Assembly (NCBI GenBank): GCA_013003515.1
Contig: JABDIW010000447.1
Coordinates: 1 to 14,118 of the forward strand
Origin: Acidimicrobiia bacterium
Lineage (GTDB): Bacteria; Actinomycetota; Acidimicrobiia; Spongiisociales; UBA5794
Reading direction: 5' to 3'
Length of the DNA stretch: 14,118 bases
Shown piece by piece: positions 7,949 to 13,932 of the stretch (within the stretch, counting starts at the first letter, position 1; every line of letters starts with the position of its first letter). A model generated the notes under the pieces. It was not told where the DNA came from, ran no database searches, and saw only the letters and a program-made list of their open reading frames with translations. The translations under genes were made by a program, and so were the position numbers.

Positions 7949-8788
7949 TCATCCGATGTCGAAGCCAGCGTCTTCTGCGTACTGACGCAGTTCAGCGGCC
8001 GGGTAGAAGCCGAGGGCATCCTCGGCGTCGGCGGCGACCGTCTCGGCGAGCGTCCCCTCGGCATCGAACTCGTAGGTGATGCAGCCACCTTCGAAGGTGA
8101 AGTACCAGTTCCCGCGGTAGTGCACCTCGGGCACCACGTCCTCGATGAGATCCAATGCGACGTTGGGCTCGAGTCCGCGGCCGGTCGCGGCGGCATAGCT
8201 GCTGCGCAGCTGGACGGTCCCTTCCTCGGCGTCGAGCTCGTCGATGATCCACACGTAGTCGCCGCGCGATCGCGCTACGTCGACACGGGCACTGACCGAG
8301 CGACCCATATGGCCGTCGACGATGAACTTCACCGGCCGATCGTCGATCTCGGCGTCGGCCAGTTGGTCCACGAGCGAGCGCGCCGACGCCAGTGGTTGGT
8401 CGCCAGAGGGAACGATCACGATCCTGATTTCGGTCGCCTCGACCTCGACCTCCTCGAATCGCCTGATGTCGGGGTGTTGATAGGCGACCTCCACGGCGCC
8501 GGACACATCGCAGGACTCGGTCACGGTGGCGGTCAGGAACGTCCTGAACGATTCGACGATCTCGAGACCCGCTCGGCCGTCCTCCGCGAACCACTCGACC
8601 GAGTCCCACCCCAATCGCAGTTCGTCGAGACACGGTGTGAACTCCGCACTCGGTACAGCCTGGACGTTCATGACGGTCGACGACGAGACGTTGCCGACCC
8701 GCTGGGTGCAGTCGGCTTCGCCCAGACCGAGGTTGGCGCAGCCGCTGGCCCCGACCACGATCATCAACACCATGAGCAGCCGCCTCAC
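7949..8788 (-). CDS. Lipoprotein of unknown function in the lipid-phosphate operon
   Basis: Predicted exported lipoprotein of 279 residues. The GTG start at 8788 forms a GTGA overlap with the stop of the PAP2-kinase gene and gives a short signal peptide (MRRLLMVLM...) with lipobox ASGC, so lipid attachment would be at C17. I do not recognise the mature protein. It is acidic, has further cysteines (C27, C53, C93, C236) that could form disulfides, and a central stretch IRIVIVPSGD (121-130) followed by predicted alternating strand and helix. The C-terminal part is rich in aromatics and glycine (HYRGNWYFTFEGGCITYEF, 223-241). Longer in-frame versions run back inside the kinase gene but lack a signal peptide at the right place. 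Its location suggests an extracytoplasmic partner or sensor for the membrane enzymes around it (inference). Confidence 0.85.
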   Translation of the reverse strand: MRRLLMVLMIVVGASGCANLGLGEADCTQRVGNVSSSTVMNVQAVPSAEFTPCLDELRLGWDSVEWFAEDGRAGLEIVESFRTFLTATVTESCDVSGAVEVAYQHPDIRRFEEVEVEATEIRIVIVPSGDQPLASARSLVDQLADAEIDDRPVKFIVDGHMGRSVSARVDVARSRGDYVWIIDELDAEEGTVQLRSSYAAATGRGLEPNVALDLIEDVVPEVHYRGNWYFTFEGGCITYEFDAEGTLAETVAADAEDALGFYPAAELRQYAEDAGFDIG

Positions 8789-10491
8789 AACAGCCCGCCT
8801 CCTCGAATCTCCTGGACGACCGTCATGATCACGAGAATTCCCAGGATCGCAGCGCCGGCGGTCAGCCCTACGCGACGTGGACTCCACCGCTGGATCGAGA
8901 TCGGTTCGCTCTCTGGCGCAAGTCGTCGGAACTCCTCGACGATGTCGATTCCCTTCTGCTTCTTGAGGAGCGCCAGGGAACTGCGGGATTGGGTCGGCAT
9001 GGTGACGCTGCGGGTAGCGGCGAAAGCCTCGGCGATGTCTTCGGGTGCGAACTGGAGAAGGGCCCGCTCATAGACACGCCGGGCATCCGTGCGCAGCGCC
9101 AGGATCAGCATCATGTTGGCCAGATCGACGGCCTGGCGCCACGGGCTCGGCCGCACCGTGCCGAAGGCCACGTCGATGAGGACAACCCGGCCGTCGCTCA
9201 TCATCACGTTCGCCGGCTTGATGTCCCGGTGTGCCAACCCGGCGTCCCACATGCACCGGATCAGCCCGAGGGCGTCGTCGATGACGGCATCATCGATCTC
9301 GGCATTGGTGAGCTCCTCCGATCGCTCCAAGAACTCGCTCACGATGAGGTACTCGCGGTCGGGGGTGATCTCGACGATTCCCAGAGACGCCGCACTGGGC
9401 ACGCCCGCGTCGCGCATCAGACGCTGGATGTAGTCCTCGTATTCGACCAAGCGGCGAACCGAAGTGGAGTGCACCTCGTCCTCGAGCGATCCGTACAGAA
9501 TCGTGCGTCCGATCTTGTACCAGCGGTCGGACCGAACGTGCACCTGGCTGTAGAGCTTGGCGAAGACGTACTGGTCAGGGTCTCCGGCAACTTTGAGTCG
9601 AAGGGGCGTCGATCCCCCCGAACCCTCCAGCCCGAAGGGCTTCACTTCGAGGACCTCCAGGCCCAACTGGTCACTGACGGCGCGCCGGATTGCCGCCCCC
9701 CGCTCCCCGGTCACATCGAGGTGGGCGGTCACGCCGGGCTTCCAGGTGACCGGAAACGCCCCTTCGGGCGCGAACCAGCGGAACAGCACGATCAAAACGG
9801 CGAACGAGAAGATCGCGGCAACGACGGCATCGCTCGGATGGTCGACCCCGAGGTAGATGCGAGCCAGGATCAGGGCAACAACCAGAGCACCGGCAACGCC
9901 GAACGCCATCTGCCGTAGCTTTCCCGTCGGCACGAGGGTGTACGCCATTGCCGCCAGGGTCACGCTCAGACGGGCGACCGGGCCCGATGGGTGCGACGCC
10001 CCATCCCAATCCCCGATGATCGGGACGAACGGCCGGGGCCTTCCGATGAAAGTCTGGAGGTTGTCGACGACCACCTGAACCACCATGATCGCGAGCAGAA
10101 CTCCGAAGAAATGACGGAAGCGGCGCACGGAGAGCAAGGCGATGAGCGTGCCGATCCGCAGCACTCGCACGAACCAGGACGACCCGAGCACGGCCACGCC
10201 ATCAGCGAGGGACGTGAGTGTGTCGTTGCGGAGATCGACGAACCACTCCAGGATCGTCATGTCGCGCTCGGTCCACCAGTTGGTGGACTCGGGAAAGGCG
10301 AACAGCGAGATCCAGATCGCAATCATGGCGAGCCCGCCCACGAGCCAGAGCCATCCGGACGTGCGCAGCTCACGCGGCAGTGCCGCCTTCTCCCCGCTGG
10401 GGCGGCGTCGGCGGCCGGCGACGCGAACGCCGGCGATGCGGACCTCGCGTCGCTCGCTTAGCTCGACCAGTCCAGGCTCGATCGGCGTCAC
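8785..10491 (-). CDS. PAP2-like membrane domain fused to a serine/threonine or lipid kinase-like domain
   Basis: Membrane protein of 568 residues starting at GTG 10491, overlapping the HAD stop as GTGA. Residues about 45-240 form a PAP2-type helical domain whose catalytic positions are replaced: Q146 for the lysine of KX6RP (R153-P154 remain), PSGP (168-171) for PSGH, and D217 at the motif-3 histidine (R211 and D221 remain, H218 is adjacent). Residues about 265-500 form a kinase domain with complete core residues: K312 in YVFAKLY, helix-C E350/E352, HRDIKPANVM (421-430) with D423, K425 and N428, and D440 in LIDVAFG. Its lobe spacing is closer to RIO/Bud32/ABC1-like small kinases than to typical PknB-type kinases (impression, not proven). 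A single helix (about 541-560) ends the protein. It is likely an active kinase anchored by an inactive PAP2 fold; whether it phosphorylates protein or lipid is unknown. Confidence 0.93.
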   Translation of the reverse strand: MTPIEPGLVELSERREVRIAGVRVAGRRRRPSGEKAALPRELRTSGWLWLVGGLAMIAIWISLFAFPESTNWWTERDMTILEWFVDLRNDTLTSLADGVAVLGSSWFVRVLRIGTLIALLSVRRFRHFFGVLLAIMVVQVVVDNLQTFIGRPRPFVPIIGDWDGASHPSGPVARLSVTLAAMAYTLVPTGKLRQMAFGVAGALVVALILARIYLGVDHPSDAVVAAIFSFAVLIVLFRWFAPEGAFPVTWKPGVTAHLDVTGERGAAIRRAVSDQLGLEVLEVKPFGLEGSGGSTPLRLKVAGDPDQYVFAKLYSQVHVRSDRWYKIGRTILYGSLEDEVHSTSVRRLVEYEDYIQRLMRDAGVPSAASLGIVEITPDREYLIVSEFLERSEELTNAEIDDAVIDDALGLIRCMWDAGLAHRDIKPANVMMSDGRVVLIDVAFGTVRPSPWRQAVDLANMMLILALRTDARRVYERALLQFAPEDIAEAFAATRSVTMPTQSRSSLALLKKQKGIDIVEEFRRLAPESEPISIQRWSPRRVGLTAGAAILGILVIMTVVQEIRGGGLL

Positions 10492-10997
10492 GACGGCTGC
10501 TCCGAATGGGTGCAGCCGCCCGTTGCGACGGGTCGGAAGAGTGCGCCGCGGACGATGCGGCCGATGCGGCGCATGGTGGCCTGGCGGGGCGTCTCTCCCT
10601 GGTCGTCGATCACGAGGTGAACATACGTTGCCCCAAGACGCCAGGCCAATAATCCATCCGTCAGCACCTGGTCGCCGACCACCACTATTGGGGTGCGGCT
10701 CCGCCGGAGCCCGAGCCGGCGCCGGCTCGTCCAGGGTTTGTTGCCGCGGCTCACCATTCGAGACACGCTCCGCTCGGGCCCGTTGGTCAGCGCAATGACC
10801 CGTGCCACGCTCGGGCTGGCCTCGAGTTGGTCGATGGCCGCATTGGCGACTCTGCCGAACTCTTCGAACCGTGCATCTCTTGGCACGAGAGTGTTGTCGA
10901 CATCGCTGATGATCACCTTCTCGCCGGCGCTCGCTTCCACCAGGTCGACGACCTCGTCGAGTGATCGGACGTGATACATCGGAACCCGGCCGAGCAT
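10488..10997 (-). CDS. HAD-superfamily phosphatase, YqeG/GEP4 (phosphatidylglycerophosphatase-like) type
   Basis: Cytoplasmic HAD hydrolase of 169 residues, first gene of the coupled operon. The motifs are complete: DVDNTLVP (nucleophile D32 and D34), TNG (T71), a lysine in RGNKPW (K87), and VVVGDQVLTDGLLAWRLGA (about 105-122) with the metal-binding acidic residues. The N-terminal MLGRVPMYHVRSLDEV stretch resembles the start of YqeG-type proteins, relatives of yeast Gep4, which dephosphorylates phosphatidylglycerophosphate. This supports the ATG at 10997; a GTG immediately before it (11000) would add one residue. The stop overlaps the GTG of the PAP2-kinase gene. Assignment to the YqeG family rests on motif pattern and size; the substrate is inferred from the family and from the PAP2 gene in the same operon. 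Confidence 0.9.
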   Translation of the reverse strand: MLGRVPMYHVRSLDEVVDLVEASAGEKVIISDVDNTLVPRDARFEEFGRVANAAIDQLEASPSVARVIALTNGPERSVSRMVSRGNKPWTSRRRLGLRRSRTPIVVVGDQVLTDGLLAWRLGATYVHLVIDDQGETPRQATMRRIGRIVRGALFRPVATGGCTHSEQPS

Positions 10998-11049
10998 CAC
11001 TCGAGGACCCTGTCCGGCGCCATGGGCCTGTCCGGTCGTTCCATCATGT

Positions 11050-11685
11050 TCACGGACTGGTCACCGGTGGCGGGCGGTAGGCATCCTCGGGATTCCCGAC
11101 GAGTGAGGAGCAACCGAGCGCATAATCGACGATCTCGGTCAACTCGCCCGGAATCCACGGAGTGTCGGCGAAGGCCCTCCGCTCGGCGGTGGCGTCGAGC
11201 TTGACCTGGAAGTCCTCGCAGACCTGATTGTCCGCGGCAAGCGCGGCCCGATACGCGGCCATCTCGGGGGTCGCCGAGAGCTCTTCCCAGGACTCAGCCG
11301 TCCCCGCCCGGGCGGCCAACTCCGCGATCGGGAGCTCCCTGAAGTAGAGGGCGTGGAGTTCGGCGATCTGTTCGGGGGGATCGATCGCCGCTGCCGCCTC
11401 GAGCGCCTCGGCCTGGATCTCCGCCACCTGTTCGAGCGCGATGTGCAGGTCCTGGGGAGTGAAGTCGGCCAGCTGTGCACCTCCATCGTCGAACCCGAGA
11501 TGCGATCCCTGACCCACGATGAGCACCATGCCCTCGGGGCTGGCGACCACCGCTTCGTACTGTTCCGCGCCGCGGACGAAGATGGCGTCGACGCGCTCGA
11601 CATACTCGTTCAGGGTCATCTCGTCACCGCCGCAGCCACCCACGACGACAACGGCCATACAGATCCCTATCAACAAGCGACGCAC
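11050..11685 (-). CDS. Small helical lipoprotein, unknown function
   Basis: Predicted exported lipoprotein of 211 residues. Starting at GTG 11685 gives signal peptide MRRLLIGICMAVVVVGGC with lipobox VGGC and lipidation at C18, and GGAG lies seven bases ahead of that start. The mature protein is acidic, alanine/glutamate-rich and probably mostly helical (for example QDLHIALEQVAEIQAEALE), with two further cysteines near the C-terminus. I do not recognise a domain. The signal peptide start (VRRLL) closely resembles that of the lipoprotein at 7949-8788. An upstream in-frame GTG at 11724 has a stronger AGGAGG, so a form 13 residues longer is possible. It lies 52 bases upstream of the HAD gene on the same strand and may be cotranscribed with the operon. 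Confidence 0.82.
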   Translation of the reverse strand: MRRLLIGICMAVVVVGGCGGDEMTLNEYVERVDAIFVRGAEQYEAVVASPEGMVLIVGQGSHLGFDDGGAQLADFTPQDLHIALEQVAEIQAEALEAAAAIDPPEQIAELHALYFRELPIAELAARAGTAESWEELSATPEMAAYRAALAADNQVCEDFQVKLDATAERRAFADTPWIPGELTEIVDYALGCSSLVGNPEDAYRPPPVTSP

Positions 11686-11888
11686 GGTGTTTCTCCAAGG
11701 CGACCGGCCGGTCCGGCATCTCACGGCGCCTCCTGTCTTCCTACGGGAGACCGTCGAATCCAGCCAGGGTCACAAGCCCCTAGCCGGTCCGTACGCCGGA
11801 CTTGTGGTGCGTCCAGCCCGCGAAGCCACACTCCAGAAGTGGTCGGGGAACGGCGTGATGGCCTGTCGTTCGGACCGAGCTCGGACGA
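11686..11888. other. Intergenic region between protease and lipoprotein genes
   Basis: This is the longest gap between genes in the window. It contains the AGGAGG at 11729-11734 and a short palindrome CCGAGCTCGG (11875-11884) just after the protease stop. I see no convincing sigma-70-type promoter or T-run terminator. A promoter for the lipoprotein and perhaps the operon would be expected here on the minus strand, but I cannot point to it. Confidence 0.5.
11729..11734 (-). promoter_or_regulatory. Strong ribosome-binding site AGGAGG with a choice of starts
   Basis: The minus strand reads AGGAGG here, four bases before GTG 11724 (in frame with the lipoprotein) and nine before an out-of-frame ATG at 11719 that would give a short overlapping peptide. 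It is the best Shine-Dalgarno match in this region. It leaves open whether the lipoprotein starts at 11724 with a longer n-region, or whether a short leader peptide is translated first and couples to GTG 11685. Confidence 0.45.
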
Positions 11889-12932
11889 TCAGCGTTCGAG
11901 GTAGCCTGCCACCGCCAATTGCTGCTCCGGACCGAGCTCTTCGATGGCGGCATCGAGCCGCGAGACCACATGGGTCATCCGAACCGCTCGGGCGAATTGG
12001 ACTCCATCGTGATCCTCGCTCGCTCGCACGAGAACAGCGATCAGCCGGCCCTCACCGTCGACCACCGGGCCGCCGCTCATCCCGGCTACGGCCGCGCCCT
12101 CGATGATGATCTCTGCGTCCGAGTCGTAGTCGATGCTCCCTTCGGGGTCACCGAGGCCGGCAAGAGTGGCCACGGCCGCCGATGCATCGGCGTCGCCCAG
12201 GACTCGCCCGACGCTCGCCGTCAGCCGGCCGGTCTCGTTCGCATAGCCCAACATCAAGACCAGCTCGCCCGGTCGGGCAGCGCTGTGGGTCGGTCGGGTC
12301 ATGGTCACCTCGGCTGGATCATGGAGGGGAACCGGTCCCCCGGTGATGGGCTCGGGCACGGGCGGCAGTCCACTCACATCCAGCTTCTGTGCATCGGTGA
12401 CCGCAACGTAGAAGTCCTCACGGGGCAGCACGTCCTGCATGAGGTTGCCGTTGCGTTCAGCCGCGATCGACGGGTTGAACAGTCCGAACCACGGGCTCGC
12501 CAGCGTGTCAGGTGCCGAGCCGTCAGGGAGCAGAAGAAACAGACGGGGGATGCCGACCTGGTCGGCGGGGTCGACGATCGCCTCAGCGATTGCAGTTCCC
12601 TCCGCCCCAAACCAGCCCTGCCCGAGCGAGTGAACCGCTCCGACAATCAGCGCCGTCTCGTTCCCGGTGCTGCGACTCCACACCGAAGCGCTTCCGGTGC
12701 TGCCCAACACCGCCCGCCCCTGTGATACCTCCACCCAATCGGCGCAGGAATCATCGGACGCATCAGCGACCGAGGACACCGAGAAGAGGTCGGTTACACG
12801 GTCGCACGCCACCGGCGCTGGGGTCGCGGTAGTCGGCGTCGCAGGCTGATCGGAATTGCTGGTCGAGCACGCGGCGAAGACCAAGAGGCACACGCCCGCG
12901 AGAAGGGTTCGCGGCAGCGCTCGTATCCACAT
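11889..12932 (-). CDS. Lipid-anchored trypsin-like serine protease
   Basis: Predicted exported protease of 347 residues. The ATG at 12932 gives a signal peptide (MWIRALPRTLLAGVCLLVFAAC) with lipobox VFAAC and lipidation at C22, then a flexible threonine/proline-rich linker (about 23-42). The serine motif GMSGGPV (284-290, S286) and the following strand GRLIAVLV are typical of trypsin-like proteases of the DegP/Tsr-like bacterial group. The likely histidine is H101 in VGAVHSLG, where classical enzymes have TAAHC; the aspartate is probably D167 or D173 (not certain). C43 and C63 may form a disulfide. A GTG at 12998 would add 22 residues before the signal peptide and is less likely. Downstream, 203 bases separate it from the next gene. 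Substrates are unknown; it would act outside the membrane. Confidence 0.87.
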   Translation of the reverse strand: MWIRALPRTLLAGVCLLVFAACSTSNSDQPATPTTATPAPVACDRVTDLFSVSSVADASDDSCADWVEVSQGRAVLGSTGSASVWSRSTGNETALIVGAVHSLGQGWFGAEGTAIAEAIVDPADQVGIPRLFLLLPDGSAPDTLASPWFGLFNPSIAAERNGNLMQDVLPREDFYVAVTDAQKLDVSGLPPVPEPITGGPVPLHDPAEVTMTRPTHSAARPGELVLMLGYANETGRLTASVGRVLGDADASAAVATLAGLGDPEGSIDYDSDAEIIIEGAAVAGMSGGPVVDGEGRLIAVLVRASEDHDGVQFARAVRMTHVVSRLDAAIEELGPEQQLAVAGYLER

Positions 12933-13052
12933 CTGCCGCGTGATTCGGTTGGCGCCCGTTTCCAGGCCGCTCAGAGCTGTTGTTCGAGGAGGTTCCACCC
13001 AACTCCCAGCAAAGGCGAACGGGTGCTCCGCTCGACAGGGCCCAAGGTCATT

Positions 13053-13118
13053 TCAGCCGAGCAGCCCGTCTTCTCGAGCGCGCTCGACCGCCTCTTCTGA
13101 AAAGAACAGCTTCCACAG
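13053..13118 (-). pseudogene. Possible C-terminal tail of an unidentified gene
   Basis: In a frame different from the sulfatase fragment, the minus strand reads LWKLFFSEEAVERAREDGL and two more residues, then TGA at 13055-13053. The composition is that of a real bacterial protein C-terminus (amphipathic helix, then a short glycine-ended tail). It begins exactly where sulfatase homology stops. It is only 21 residues, so the parent family cannot be named, and it could be chance. Confidence 0.4.
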
Positions 13119-13363
13119 AGGGGGGTGACGTGGAAGTTCGTGACCTGCAATCCGGCAGCGGCCAGCGCGTCGACGGTCGGCGTGTCGATGTCGGAGCCGT
13201 AGCAACCGAACTGGGCGAAGCCGGTGTCGTCGAGCAACACGATGACGACGTTCGGCGCGTCGCCGCCGGGACGGGGCGGGTTGACGAACTCGGGCTCCGA
13301 GTCGGCGAGAGTGCGGCCGATCCGCCCTCCGAAGGCCGGCGACCGGTGAACGGCGTCAGCCAT
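13115..13363 (-). pseudogene. Sulfatase, N-terminal fragment cut at the catalytic cysteine
   Basis: The first 83 residues of an arylsulfatase (alkaline-phosphatase superfamily) are clear: a start region with FGGRIGRTLADSEPEF, the metal-binding strand NVVIVLLDDTGFAQFGCYGS with its two aspartates, DTPTVDALAAAGLQVTNF, and the lead-in HVTPLC. C83 (codon 13117-13115) is where the C-x-P-x-R formylglycine motif should begin, but SPTR does not follow; the sequence changes to unrelated GSCSFQ and runs to a stop at 12971. About 85% or more of a normal sulfatase (usually 500-780 residues) is missing, including the rest of the active site. The ATG at 13363 overlaps the stop of the upstream hydrolase gene by 8 bases, so in the source genome the two were probably translationally coupled. 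No activity is possible. Confidence 0.88.
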
Positions 13364-13932
13364 CGATCGTGACCGACGTGAGGTCGTCGCCGATGACGAC
13401 CTCCCCGTCGAAGCGCTCGGCGGCGATGGCGACCCATTCCGGGTACTGATCCGGTGTCGGCGCCGGCACCATGTGCGTGAGCACGAGGCGTTCGGCGCCG
13501 CAGCGGGCGGCGGTCTTGGCCGCGTCCTCCACGCCCGAGTGGTAGTCGAGGATGTCCTGCATCATCTCGTTGGGGATGAGCGCCACGAGATCGGGCCGGA
13601 TCAACGTCTGTACGTAGACGTCGGCTCCGGTGACCAGAGCGTCGACCCCGTCACATGGAATCGTGTCGCCGACGAGAGCAACCACGGCCCCACCGTGGGT
13701 CAGCCGGTAGCCGATCGTGGGCTTCACCGGCTCGTGCATCGTGTTCTCCGTGGCGATGTGCACGTCGTTCACCTCGAACGAGTCGCCGGGCTCGAGCTCG
13801 GTGACCTGCACCTTCGGCCCCTCGGTCAGCGCGTCGTGATCGGCGATGCGGTACCCGATGTCGGGCCTCGAGGGTGTGAATCTGTCGCTCGACGAACTGG
13901 CCCATACCGACCGGCCCGTAGATCGGGAACGG
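13356..13932 (-). pseudogene. Metallo-beta-lactamase-fold hydrolase, N-terminus missing and frameshifted
   Basis: The C-terminal two thirds of an RNase Z/AtsA-like MBL-fold hydrolase. Conserved pieces in order are PFPIYGPVGMGQFVERQIH (upstream frame, to 13864), then after a one-base shift DIGYRIADHDALTEG, GYRLTHGGAVVALVGDT (metal-ligand aspartate), and LTHMVPAPTPDQYPEW (last metal-ligand histidine). The HxHxDH metal site, which lies earlier in the fold, is absent. The two frames join perfectly if one G is removed from GGG at 13863-13865, giving ...TLEADIGYRI.... The 5' end is lost where the sequence becomes GNAT-like at about 13930. The stop (13358-13356) overlaps the sulfatase start. The frame extending further upstream to 14072 is just the reverse complement of the GNAT copy. 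Confidence 0.86.

Noticed and set aside
7243..9073. Plus-strand frames opposite the PAP2 and lipoprotein genes
   Set aside because: No recognisable domains, extreme Arg/Gly/His content, and they run across three well-supported minus-strand genes.
11875..11884. Palindrome CCGAGCTCGG after the protease stop
   Set aside because: Short, without loop or T-run; such palindromes are expected by chance at this GC content.
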